DNA of 41,112 nt from JAMBLL01 sp964387145 (GTDB lineage Bacteria; Actinomycetota; Acidimicrobiia; Spongiisociales; UBA5794), in assembly GCA_964387145.1 (NCBI GenBank), contig CAYLVM010000009.1:1-41112 (forward strand), given 5' to 3'. Below the pieces are notes generated by a model. That model saw only the letters and a program-made list of their open reading frames with translations, was not told the DNA's origin and ran no database searches. Each line of letters begins with the position of its first letter. Within the stretch, counting starts at the first letter, position 1. Shown one piece after another: positions 24,282 to 31,596 of this stretch. The translations under genes were made by a program, and so were the position numbers.

Positions 24282-24346
24282 ATTGTACGAACGCTCTTTT
24301 CGGAATCAGTGAACTCCTTGTCCAAGCGGCGTGTCACTGGCAGGAT
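24282..24346. promoter_or_regulatory. Divergent leaderless promoters of methyltransferase and small membrane protein
   Basis: Minus strand: TACAAT (24282-24287), 7 nt before the methyltransferase ATG. Plus strand: TTGTCC (24318-24323), 17-bp spacer, CAGGAT (24341-24346), then 7 nt to the GTG at 24354. Neither gene has a Shine-Dalgarno sequence. Confidence 0.5.
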
Positions 24347-24353
24347 TGGCCTC

Positions 24354-24665
24354 GTGGACTACAGCGACGAGGATCAGGAAAACTCCCCCGGGCCCAGGAT
24401 CCTCGTGTGGATCCTGTTGATCTCCACCGTGTTCGCGCTCAGTGGCTTCATCCCATTGATCCTCGCACGGCGGGCACACCCCCTCGAGAACCTGTACCGG
24501 AACTGCATCGAGGGCGAGTCTGGCATCCGTCCCGATGACAGTCTTGAGATCACCACGCGGGACGGCATCCCAATCGCCGTCGCACTCGGCGGTATCGAGT
24601 CCGTTCCGGGCGACGTACAGCAGCTCTGCTTCGACCTCATCGTCCGCGTTGCCACGTACCGATGA
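24354..24665 (+). CDS. Small single-pass membrane protein of unknown function
   Basis: A 103-residue protein starting at GTG 24354. An acidic N-terminus (DYSDEDQENSPG) is followed by one strong transmembrane helix (about 16-38, ILVWILLISTVFALSGFIPL) and a soluble C-terminal domain of about 60 residues with two Cys (NCIEGESG and LCFDLIVR). No family recognised. The frame extends upstream to 24309, but the promoter lies there and the extension would add basic residues without a ribosome site. Confidence 0.6.
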   Translation: MDYSDEDQENSPGPRILVWILLISTVFALSGFIPLILARRAHPLENLYRNCIEGESGIRPDDSLEITTRDGIPIAVALGGIESVPGDVQQLCFDLIVRVATYR

Positions 24666-24696
24666 TCGGAGGGATCCCCGATCTGGACCGAGGCGA

Positions 24697-25500
24697 TCAG
24701 ACGATCTGGACCGAGCGTTTCGACAGGCCGTACCAGAAGCCGTCGATCGTGGTCTCGATCGTGGTCTCGTCATCGATCGCTGCGCCGAGCGCGACGAACA
24801 GCGGAGCGAAGTGCTCCGTGCGAGGGTGAGCAAGTGACGCGGCGGGGGCCTTCTCCTGGAAGTCGATCAAGGCGTCGATGTCGCCGGCGGTGAGGGTCCG
24901 GTCGAGCCAGTCGTCGAACTCACTCGACCAGCTCGGTGGCTCACCGGTGTCGGGAGCGCCGAGGTTCATCTCGCTGAGGTTGTGTGTGCTGAAGCCGCTT
25001 CCGAGGATGAGCACGCCTTCGTCACGCAGTGGAGCCAGGGCGCGCCCGAGTTCGAAGAGCTCCGCAGGGTCGAGCGTGGGCATCGAGATCTGGAGCGCCG
25101 GGACGTCTGCGTGGGGGTACATCTCTGCGAGCGGGACGTAGGCACCGTGGTCCAGACCGCGCGTTGGATCCTGATGCAGCGTGCGTCCCGGACGGGCGAG
25201 GAGCTTGCCGACGGTATCTGCCAGTTCTGGTGCCCCGGGAGCCGGGTACTCGACCTCGTAGTAGCGCTGAGGAAATCCGTAGAAGTCGTAGAACAGCGGA
25301 ATCGTCTCGGTCGCCCCGACCGTCAGTGGAGCTGCTTCCCAGTGTGCCGACACGACGAGCACGGCCTCCGGTGTCGGGAGTGCATGTGCCCACCTGGCCA
25401 GTTCACCGGTCCATATCTCGTCGTCGGCCAACGGTGGTGCACCGTGGCTCAGGAATACCGACGGCATGCGGTCGTGATTGGTGGTGTCGATCTGATCCAT
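24697..25500 (-). CDS. DODA-type extradiol ring-opening dioxygenase (LigB/YgiD-like)
   Basis: A 267-residue member of the class III extradiol dioxygenase family, close to bacterial 4,5-DOPA dioxygenase YgiD. Metal-ligand and catalytic histidines occur in FLSHGAPPL (His19), VSAHWEA, LDHGAYVPL and TEHFAPLFVALGA near the C-terminus. The ATG at 25500 is preceded by AAAGGA; a longer frame upstream has no such site. It cleaves catechol-type substrates using Fe(II) or Zn(II). Downstream of a YceI gene on the same strand and near a divergent HxlR regulator, suggesting a quinone/catechol stress role. Confidence 0.9.
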   Translation of the reverse strand: MDQIDTTNHDRMPSVFLSHGAPPLADDEIWTGELARWAHALPTPEAVLVVSAHWEAAPLTVGATETIPLFYDFYGFPQRYYEVEYPAPGAPELADTVGKLLARPGRTLHQDPTRGLDHGAYVPLAEMYPHADVPALQISMPTLDPAELFELGRALAPLRDEGVLILGSGFSTHNLSEMNLGAPDTGEPPSWSSEFDDWLDRTLTAGDIDALIDFQEKAPAASLAHPRTEHFAPLFVALGAAIDDETTIETTIDGFWYGLSKRSVQIV

Positions 25501-25523
25501 GCGTGTCCTTTTCGTGACGGTAG

Positions 25524-25547
25524 CGGCGACCCCCGGCATCGTCGCCG
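25524..25547 (-). terminator. Hairpin between the YceI and dioxygenase genes
   Basis: CGGCGAC (25524-25530) and GTCGCCG (25541-25547) form a 7-bp stem with a 10-nt loop in the 83-nt spacer after the YceI stop. No U-tract. It may attenuate read-through into the dioxygenase gene or be structural only. Confidence 0.35.
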
Positions 25548-25583
25548 GTTGCCGCCACCATCCGTCGATCGATTCACAGGAAC

Positions 25584-26165
25584 TCAGGTACGCAACACGG
25601 CCTCTGCGTCGATGACGATCTTGATCGTCTTGGAAACGAGCACACCACCCGTCTCGAGCGGCACGTTCCACGTCAGACCCCAATCGGTGCGATCTATCTC
25701 GCTCGATGCCGCAAAGGCTGCTCGCGCGTTCCCCCACGGGTCGATGACGGCACCCGTGAACTCGAGATCGAGGCTCACCGGCCGTGTGACATCCTTGATC
25801 GTGAGCTCACCGTCGAGCCGGTATCGGTCACCAACGACTTCGAGGTTGCTGCCTGTGAACGTCATGGTCGGGTACTGCTCGACGTCGAGGAAGTCCTCCG
25901 ACAACAGATGCGTGTCTCGTCCCTCGTCACCCGAGTCGAGGCTCGCGATGTCGATCGTCACGTCGACAGACGACGCAGCGAGTGTGTCCTCGACGCTGAT
26001 CGTCCCGGTGGATGCAGTGAACGCTCCCCGGACCTTTGCGATCATCATGTGCCGGGCCTCGAACGTCACCGACAGGTGCGTCGGGTCGAGATCCCAGGTT
26101 CCCGTGGCCGGGATTTCACGTCCGTCCATGACCCTCGTTGGGGTCAGAGTGGATTCAGTCGTCAT
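25584..26165 (-). CDS. YceI-family polyisoprenoid-binding-like protein
   Basis: A 193-residue YceI-domain protein, predicted to form the lipocalin-like barrel that binds isoprenoid-type lipids. Typical blocks are WDLDPTHLSVTFEARHMMIAKVRG, the central TIDIASLDSGDEGRDTHLLSEDFLDVEQYP region (residues about 70-100), and the closing VSKTIKIVIDAE. There is no signal peptide, so it is probably cytoplasmic, unlike E. coli YceI. ATG 26165 with a good AAGGAG site. Divergent from hxlR, sharing its regulatory region. Confidence 0.92.
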   Translation of the reverse strand: MTTESTLTPTRVMDGREIPATGTWDLDPTHLSVTFEARHMMIAKVRGAFTASTGTISVEDTLAASSVDVTIDIASLDSGDEGRDTHLLSEDFLDVEQYPTMTFTGSNLEVVGDRYRLDGELTIKDVTRPVSLDLEFTGAVIDPWGNARAAFAASSEIDRTDWGLTWNVPLETGGVLVSKTIKIVIDAEAVLRT

Positions 26166-26214
26166 GTTCGCTCCTTGCTCGGTGCATGTCCGTCACACCG
26201 AATAGGTATGATTA

Positions 26215-26281
26215 GTAACTGTACTCGCATATCGTAACTTAGTGAGAAAAGATAACAAGACATTTCTTTGACAGCTATGCT
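26215..26281. promoter_or_regulatory. Putative HxlR operator (direct repeat) and leaderless hxlR promoter
   Basis: GTAACT occurs at 26215-26220 and again at 26234-26239, a direct repeat with a 19-bp period (about two helical turns), in the AT-rich divergent region. The hxlR -10-like TATGCT (26276-26281) sits 6 nt before its ATG, suggesting a leaderless message. This 122-nt region is the most AT-rich of the neighbourhood. Confidence 0.5.
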
Positions 26282-26287
26282 CAGACG

Positions 26288-26665
26288 ATGATCGACAGCA
26301 GCTCCGAGTCGGGAACACCGGCCGACGGATTCCCCCACGGCGATTACTGTCCCAACTTCCAGCGCACCATCGAGCTGGTCGGTCGTCGCTGGACGGCGAG
26401 CATCCTGAGAGCCCTCTTTGCAGGGAAGGAACGGTTCACCGACATCGCCCAGACCGTGCCGGGGCTATCGCACAGGCTCCTCACCGAACGCCTCGAAGAG
26501 TTGCAAGAAGCCGACCTCATCACGATCGAACCCGGCACGAAACACGGAACGTATCGCCTCACCGAACGCGGATGTGATCTCCGGCCGTTCTTCCAAGAGC
26601 TCGAGGACTGGAACGCTCGCTGGTACGAGCCCCCGGGTGAGGACGAGCCAGCCACATCTGGTTAG
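26288..26665 (+). CDS. HxlR-family winged-helix regulator
   Basis: A 125-residue HxlR/DUF24 protein. It has the family's single N-terminal Cys (Cys21 in DYCPNFQRTIELVGRRWT), which in YodB/CatR-type members senses quinones, diamide or aldehydes. The winged helix continues with ERFTDIAQTVPGLSHRLLTERLEELQEADLI. ATG 26288 lies 6 nt after a -10 box with no Shine-Dalgarno. Divergent from the YceI-dioxygenase genes; the pairing with a ring-cleaving dioxygenase parallels Bacillus catE control by YodB/CatR, which supports redox or catechol sensing by inference. Confidence 0.9.
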   Translation: MIDSSSESGTPADGFPHGDYCPNFQRTIELVGRRWTASILRALFAGKERFTDIAQTVPGLSHRLLTERLEELQEADLITIEPGTKHGTYRLTERGCDLRPFFQELEDWNARWYEPPGEDEPATSG

Positions 26666-26679
26666 ATGCTCGTCGATCG

Positions 26680-26787
26680 CTACCCACTGGTGGAGATGAG
26701 AACCCGACCGGTAGCATCGATGACCTCCCGCCACTGCTGGGGCTCCAACCTCTCCATCTCGAGGCTCCACGGCCGGGACAACCGCAC
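26680..26787 (-). CDS. Possible 35-residue small protein
   Basis: A GTG-started frame ends at TAG 26680, 17 nt downstream of the membrane-protein gene on the same strand. The peptide, MRLSRPWSLEMERLEPQQWR followed by EVIDATGRVLISTSG, has a helix-strand look and balanced composition, unlike the Arg/Ser-rich shadow frames here. An internal ATG would give 25 residues. No ribosome site is convincing. It may be a real small protein, or a C-terminal remnant of a decayed gene. Confidence 0.3.
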   Translation of the reverse strand: MRLSRPWSLEMERLEPQQWREVIDATGRVLISTSG

Positions 26788-26804
26788 CGGGTCCGACCAG
26801 GCAT

Positions 26805-27749
26805 CTAGCCGAACGGGCTAGATCCGGGAAGTTCCCAGTACGCGAACGGCAGCCACCCGCCTACCAGGAGCACCAGCGAGACCGCAGCGACGCCCGGCAC
26901 TCCCACCAGTCCCCATCTCTGCCATCGTCGGCCACGGTTCGCAGCGACCCAAGCAGCGGCCGAGCCGACGGCCACCGCCGCACCCAGAATGATCCAGGCG
27001 TTCAACACCACGACGCCGAGCCTCGAAGGGGTGTTCTGTGTCAGCGGCCGGTCGAACATGGGGCCGAACGCGGCGACGATCAGGTAGGTGACGAGGAGCA
27101 ACTCGACCGCACCGAACACAAAGCCGATCCCGAACGATCTCCACGCGGGTCTTCGAGTGACGATCGCCAGCCCGGCAGCGAGCATCCCCGTTGCGATCGG
27201 GAGCATGGAGAGACGACCGATGCTGGGTTCCCCGAGCAAGGGCCAGGTCTGGTTGATGAAGCTCGGGTAGAACCGCATCAGGGTCCCGACAACCACGAGG
27301 GTCCACCAAACACAGAGCAACGCTCCCCCCGTGATCAGCGTTCGCCCCCATACCCTCGACGACCGTCGCTCCACGCGTTCACGATCTCGATCCTTCGTCG
27401 CCACGATGCCCCTGATCCCGAAGAAGAGGAGGCCGACAGCTGTGAAGAACGCCGCGGCGATGACGCTGTCGCTTCGGAGCGTCAGCGGCCGGGGCCCCGG
27501 ATATGGGGTTCCTCCGTACCCGTACGCCCGTTCGGGTGCAGGTTTTCCCCGGCCATCAAAGATGGTCGGGCGGCAGCCGTTGGCGGGGTCCCCGATCGCG
27601 CTCGGTGGTGTGGGGTCGAGAGAGGCTCCGGTCGGGCAGTCCCACAGAGGAGGCTGGGACACCAAGGCAAACCAGAAGTACATCATGAGGACGCCGGCCA
27701 CGACCGCAAGGATCGACATCCGCCGTTTCCAGATCACCTTCGACTCCAT
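26805..27749 (-). CDS. Multi-pass membrane protein of unknown function
   Basis: A 314-residue protein with about seven predicted transmembrane helices. The first (about 11-30) is followed by a Pro/Gly/Tyr-rich extracytoplasmic loop (residues 33-90, with Cys38 and Cys59 that could pair), then helices near 95-112, 135-157, 180-198, 208-228, 245-268 and 283-303. The loop motif YGYGGTPYPGPRP is striking. No family recognised. ATG 27749 has no clear ribosome site; an in-frame ATG at codon 11 is an alternative. Divergent from the DUF255 gene. Confidence 0.7.
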   Translation of the reverse strand: MESKVIWKRRMSILAVVAGVLMMYFWFALVSQPPLWDCPTGASLDPTPPSAIGDPANGCRPTIFDGRGKPAPERAYGYGGTPYPGPRPLTLRSDSVIAAAFFTAVGLLFFGIRGIVATKDRDRERVERRSSRVWGRTLITGGALLCVWWTLVVVGTLMRFYPSFINQTWPLLGEPSIGRLSMLPIATGMLAAGLAIVTRRPAWRSFGIGFVFGAVELLLVTYLIVAAFGPMFDRPLTQNTPSRLGVVVLNAWIILGAAVAVGSAAAWVAANRGRRWQRWGLVGVPGVAAVSLVLLVGGWLPFAYWELPGSSPFG

Positions 27750-27847
27750 GGAGGTACATCGACGTGACGACGAGCTGCCTTGAATCGGGAGAACCCTGTT
27801 GGTGCCGACGCGTCACCGCAGTCTTGGAGTGTGGCTACGGTTGCGCC

Positions 27848-29866
27848 ATGCCCAACAGACTCGCAAATGCGACCTCCCCGTACCTGCTCCAACACAAGGA
27901 CAACCCGGTCGACTGGTTCGAGTGGGGCGATGAGGCCTTCGCCGAGGCACGTGAACGCGACGTCCCGGTGATCCTGTCGGTCGGGTACTCGTCGTGTCAC
28001 TGGTGCCACGTCATGGCACACGAATCCTTCGAAGACGGGGCCACAGCAGCGTTCATGAACGAGCACTTCGTCAACGTCAAGGTCGACCGTGAGGAACGGC
28101 CCGATGTCGACCGCATATACATGGACGCCGTCCAGGCCATGACCGGACGCGGTGGATGGCCGATGACCGTGTTCCTGACACCCGACGCCAGACCGATCTT
28201 TGCAGGCACCTACTACCCGCGTATCGCGATGGTGGGCCACCCATCCTTCATGGACGTCATGACTGCCGTCGGCGACGCGTGGAGGAACAACCGCGAAGGC
28301 GCACTTGACCAGGCAGAGCAGATCACGACGACCATCACACAGCGCAACCCGGCGCCTGCACACCTTCCGACGCTCGGCCAGCTCGACCAGGCGGTCTCAT
28401 CGCTGTCACAGATGTTCGATCGCACCGACGGAGGGTTCGGGAGTGCCCCGAAGTTCCCCCAGGCCGCCACACTCGAGTTCCTCCTGCGAATGTCGGCGAT
28501 GCAACCAGACACCGACGCCGGGCGATCGGCTACTGCAATGCTCACCCAGATGCTGACGGCCATGGCCGACGGGGGGATCTACGACCACCTCTTTGGAGGG
28601 TTCGCGAGGTACTCGGTCGATGCGGGGTGGGTAATCCCACACTTCGAAAAGATGCTCTACGACAACGCGCTCCTCGCCCGGCTCTACCTGCGAGCCTGGC
28701 AGGTGACCGGTATCGATCACTTCCGAGACGTCGCACGTGGCGTACTCGACTACCTCGACTCGACGATGGTCGACGCCACCGGAGGGTTGCACTCCGCCGA
28801 GGACGCCGACTCCGAGGGCGAGGAGGGCAAGTTCGCCGTGTGGAGCTGGGATCAACTCGGTGACGTCCTCGGTGACGATCGCGATCTCGCCGCGGCCATC
28901 TACGGAGCGACGCCCCGAGGCAACTTCGAGGGTACGAACAACTTGCACCGTCTCACCGACATCGGGGCCGTGTCGAGTGCAACCGGCCTGACGATGTCCG
29001 AGATCTCCACAGCGAAACAGCACATCGACGATCGTCTCCGCGCTGTGCGCGCGCAGCGAGTGCCTCCGGGCCGGGACGACAAGATCGTCACCGCCTGGAA
29101 CGGCCTGGCGATGCGTGCCTTTGCCGAGGCCGGCGCCGTCCTCGACGAGCCCCGATACCTCGATCGTGCCATAGCTATCGCTGAGTTCCTCCTCACCGAA
29201 GCATCCCCCGACGGTCGTCTCGTACGTTCATGGCGCGGACGACCCGGCCATCCGGCGTTCGCAGATGACCTCGCAGCAACGGCGATCGGCTTCTACACGC
29301 TGTTCGCCACGACCGGGGACAACAACTGGTTCACATCTGCCGAGTCCATGGTCGCCACGTTGCGGGAACGGTTCACGGACCCCGACGGAGGGTTCTTCGC
29401 GACGAGCACCGACGCAGGCGATCTCATCATGCGACCGCGAAACACCCAGGACAGCCCGACCCCGTCGGACAACTCCCTTGCTCTCGAAGCGCTCCAGATG
29501 CACGTCGCGCTCACCGGTGACCTCGAAGCGACGGGTGAGTTCGAGTCGACGATGGCCTCCCTTGCCGCCGATGCCCTGACCCATCCAGCGTTCGGTGGGT
29601 ACGCACTCGCCGTATGGCTGACTCACCTCGTCGGCGTCAAAGAAGTCGCTGTCGTGGGTACCGAGAAGGATCGTGACGTGCTCGTACGACCGGTGTGGGG
29701 ACAGTTTCGCCCGAACGTCGTTCTCGCCATCGGCGACGGCTCCCCATCATCCGTCCCCCTCCTCGAGAACAGGGGTACCGGGGATGGTGCCCTCGCCTAC
29801 GTCTGTGAGAACCTGGCGTGCGACCTCCCCGTCTCGACCCCCGAAGCCCTCGCCGCCAAGCTCTGA
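27848..29866 (+). CDS. DUF255 thioredoxin-fold/YyaL-type protein
   Basis: A 672-residue protein of the YyaL/spermatogenesis-associated-20 family. The N-terminal thioredoxin-like domain (1-165) carries SSCHWCHVMAHESFED with the redox pair Cys50-Cys53, and KVDREERPDVDRIYMDAVQ. The long C-terminal part (about 200-670) is an alpha/alpha toroid similar to N-acylglucosamine-2-epimerase/glycosidase folds (GGIYDHLFGGFARYSVD, HFEKMLYDNALL, TAWNGLAMRAFAEAG). Function is not firmly established. ATG 27848 sits 6 nt after -10-like TACGGT, giving a likely leaderless start. Its TGA is followed one base later by a 62-nt palindrome. Confidence 0.92.
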   Translation: MPNRLANATSPYLLQHKDNPVDWFEWGDEAFAEARERDVPVILSVGYSSCHWCHVMAHESFEDGATAAFMNEHFVNVKVDREERPDVDRIYMDAVQAMTGRGGWPMTVFLTPDARPIFAGTYYPRIAMVGHPSFMDVMTAVGDAWRNNREGALDQAEQITTTITQRNPAPAHLPTLGQLDQAVSSLSQMFDRTDGGFGSAPKFPQAATLEFLLRMSAMQPDTDAGRSATAMLTQMLTAMADGGIYDHLFGGFARYSVDAGWVIPHFEKMLYDNALLARLYLRAWQVTGIDHFRDVARGVLDYLDSTMVDATGGLHSAEDADSEGEEGKFAVWSWDQLGDVLGDDRDLAAAIYGATPRGNFEGTNNLHRLTDIGAVSSATGLTMSEISTAKQHIDDRLRAVRAQRVPPGRDDKIVTAWNGLAMRAFAEAGAVLDEPRYLDRAIAIAEFLLTEASPDGRLVRSWRGRPGHPAFADDLAATAIGFYTLFATTGDNNWFTSAESMVATLRERFTDPDGGFFATSTDAGDLIMRPRNTQDSPTPSDNSLALEALQMHVALTGDLEATGEFESTMASLAADALTHPAFGGYALAVWLTHLVGVKEVAVVGTEKDRDVLVRPVWGQFRPNVVLAIGDGSPSSVPLLENRGTGDGALAYVCENLACDLPVSTPEALAAKL

Positions 29867-29867
29867 T

Positions 29868-29929
29868 CCCCGGGACTCTGGCGCCGATACGGCTCGTATA
29901 CGGGCTGTCTCGGCGCCAGAGTCCTGGGG
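29868..29929 (+). terminator. 62-nt near-perfect palindrome after the DUF255 gene
   Basis: The whole element is symmetric about 29898.5, with CGTATACG at the centre and 20-bp outer arms (29868-29887 and 29910-29929). Of 31 base pairs, 27 are Watson-Crick, three are G-U when read as plus-strand RNA (29872/29925, 29891/29906, 29894/29903), and one is a mismatch (29888/29909). No U-tract follows. It could act as a terminator or 3' stabiliser, or be a REP-like element. Confidence 0.65.
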
Positions 29930-29973
29930 CAACTATGGGTAATCAACGCGGGTATCCCGTTACGCTTGCGGGC

Positions 29974-30876
29974 ATGGACGTCATCCGCCGCTTCGAAGAG
30001 CCGGACCTTCGGCAGCCGATCGCCGTCATCGCGTTCGGTGGCTGGAACGATGCCTGCGACGTCGCATCGACGGCGGCCGATTTCATCATCGATGCACACC
30101 CCGACCGTACGGTGATCGCCGAGATCGAACCGGACCCCTTCTACGACTTCCAGCAGCACCGCCCGCACATCGACATTCGCGACGGTGTTGGACAATCGGT
30201 GTCGTGGCCCCACCTGCAGTTCACAGCGCTCTCGAGACCCGGCGACAGTCGTGACATCGTCGTGGTCAGTGGACCCGAGCCGAACTTCCGATGGAAGGTG
30301 TTCTCTCAGAGCATCGTCGAGGTGCTCGAAGCCATGGGTATCGAGGAGGTGCTCCTCATGGGTGCCTACGTGGGGGCCGTGAGCCATACGAGCCCGGTCG
30401 TACTCTCAGGTGTCGGCTCCGATGCTGTGAGTGTCATTCGCTCAGGACTGGACTCAGCAAACTACAAGGGCCCGTCGGGAATCGTTGGTGTCGTACAGGC
30501 CGACTGCAAGTCCGTCGGTATCCGATCCCTGTCCATGTGGGCTCCAACACCTCCGTATCTCAGTGGGAACCCGTTCCCGAAGGCCGTCCTTGCCCTGGTC
30601 GAGAAGATCTCCGACATCACGAACCTGCACATCGACACCTCCGAGTTGATCACGGTTGACGCTGAGTACACACAGAAGGTCGATGAGGCGCTCGAAGACG
30701 CCGGAAGCGATGTGAGCGAGTTCCTCGACGAGATCGAGGCGTACGACGAACCCTTCCTCGGATCGCTCGTCAACGATGTCACCGAAGCCGACGATCCTCA
30801 ACTCTCAGGCATCGACCCGGAGCGAGCCGAAACTCTCGTCGATGAGATCGTCAAGTTCCTCAACGGCGACGCGTAG
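29974..30876 (+). CDS. PAC2-family (proteasome assembly chaperone-like) protein
   Basis: A 300-residue PAC2-domain protein. It starts with RRFEEPDLRQPIAVIAFGGWNDACDVAS, the conserved PAC2 beginning, and continues with NFRWKVFSQSIVEVLEAMGIEEVLLMGAYVGAVSHTSPV and MWAPTPPYLSGNPFPKAVLALVE. The acidic C-terminal helix region (about 230-300) is typical of actinobacterial members. ATG 29974 lies 7 nt after TACGCT (29961-29966); the frame is open upstream across the palindrome but that is unlikely to be translated. In actinobacteria the role is only presumed to be proteasome-related. Confidence 0.9.
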   Translation: MDVIRRFEEPDLRQPIAVIAFGGWNDACDVASTAADFIIDAHPDRTVIAEIEPDPFYDFQQHRPHIDIRDGVGQSVSWPHLQFTALSRPGDSRDIVVVSGPEPNFRWKVFSQSIVEVLEAMGIEEVLLMGAYVGAVSHTSPVVLSGVGSDAVSVIRSGLDSANYKGPSGIVGVVQADCKSVGIRSLSMWAPTPPYLSGNPFPKAVLALVEKISDITNLHIDTSELITVDAEYTQKVDEALEDAGSDVSEFLDEIEAYDEPFLGSLVNDVTEADDPQLSGIDPERAETLVDEIVKFLNGDA

Positions 30877-30879
30877 GCA

Positions 30880-31278
30880 GTGACCAGCCTCGAGTATGTC
30901 AAGTGGGTCCACCTGCTCGCCGCCGCTGTCTGGACCGGTGGACTCATCGTTCTGTCGTTCCTGGTTCTTGCGATCCGGAAAGCAACCGATGACGTCGGCG
31001 TGCTACGAGCAACTGCCCGCATGTTCAGCAAGGTGTCGTGGTCGGCCTTCGGTATCGCAGTGATCGCAGGGACATGGCTGTACACGGACTCAGGCCTGCC
31101 CTGGTCCCAGTTCGCTATCAAAGGGACGTTGGTCGCCTCGGTCGGCATCCTCACGTTGATCCACCAGCTCACCGCGAAGCGCTCATCGCCGGCGGTGCGA
31201 GGAATCGTCCAGCTCGTCATCGTTCTGCTCAGCATCGGGATCTTCGGTGCCGCCGTCGCCCTCGTCCCCGGCCCGTAG
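30880..31278 (+). CDS. CopD-like small integral membrane protein
   Basis: A 132-residue four-helix membrane protein. It opens with YVKWVHLLAAAVWTGGLIVLSF, the His-x5-Trp-x-Gly-Gly pattern shared by CopD, HemJ-like and DUF2269-type haem or copper membrane proteins. GTG start 3 nt after the PAC2 stop, so cotranscribed with it. The second helix pair ends in a basic loop (HQLTAKRSSPAVRG). Function beyond membrane redox or metal handling cannot be stated. Followed by a heptamer array and a strong hairpin. Confidence 0.75.
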   Translation: MTSLEYVKWVHLLAAAVWTGGLIVLSFLVLAIRKATDDVGVLRATARMFSKVSWSAFGIAVIAGTWLYTDSGLPWSQFAIKGTLVASVGILTLIHQLTAKRSSPAVRGIVQLVIVLLSIGIFGAAVALVPGP

Positions 31279-31289
31279 ACCCGCAACCC

Positions 31290-31324
31290 GATGGCCGGTG
31301 GCCGATGGCCGAAAGCCGAAAGCG
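31290..31324 (+). repeat. Heptamer array GATGGCC-GGTGGCC-GATGGCC-GAAAGCC-GAAAGCG
   Basis: Five exactly consecutive 7-bp units start 12 nt after the stop of the CopD-like gene and run into the terminator hairpin, whose first seven bases AAACGCC continue the heptamer phase. The GATGGCC unit is found inverted (GCCATCG) at 35461-35474. Confidence 0.8.
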
Positions 31325-31352
31325 AAACGCCCTCCCGACCGGGAGGGCGTTT
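31325..31352. terminator. Strong hairpin shared by convergent CopD-like and bS22 genes
   Basis: AAACGCCCTCCCG (31325-31337) and CGGGAGGGCGTTT (31340-31352) are perfectly complementary over 13 bases. In practice this gives a 12-bp stem with a tetraloop. T-runs lie on both sides (TTTCTG on plus, TTTCGCTTT on minus), so it can terminate both directions, mainly the bS22 message, whose stop is 9 nt away. Confidence 0.8.
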
Positions 31353-31361
31353 CTGCGTGAG

Positions 31362-31454
31362 CTACCTCTTGCGCTTGTGCCGGTTGGCCTTGAGCCGCTT
31401 GCGGTACTTGTGCTTGCTCATCTTCTTGCGGCGCTTTTTGATCAGCGAACCCAT
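31362..31454 (-). CDS. Small ribosomal protein bS22-like (AURKAIP1/COX24 domain)
   Basis: A 30-residue, extremely basic protein: it begins MGSLIKKRRKKMSKHKYRKR and ends LKANRHKRKR. It matches the actinobacterial bS22/COX24 family (in mycobacteria the start is MGSVIKKRRKRMSKKKHRK), a small-subunit component near the decoding centre. Start ATG 31454, stop TAG 31362. It is followed 9 nt later by a strong hairpin terminator. A run of Lys/Arg codons this dense, matching the family in length and start, is unlikely by chance. Confidence 0.93.
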   Translation of the reverse strand: MGSLIKKRRKKMSKHKYRKRLKANRHKRKR

Positions 31455-31596
31455 ACGTTGAGAACCTCATTGTCGAACTCGTGGATGTTCCTGTGCGGAA
31501 CCTCCGAGATCGGGCCGCACTGACTGCACAAGGATAGGCGTTTTGCGATCCTGACGCTCGTCGACGTCGTGGCACCGGCCTCCCTATCATTGGTGG

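Noticed and set aside
26559..26804. 81-codon minus-strand frame overlapping hxlR
   Set aside because: Arg/Ser/Gly-rich composition and overlap with a solid gene; the 35-codon frame in another phase looks more protein-like.
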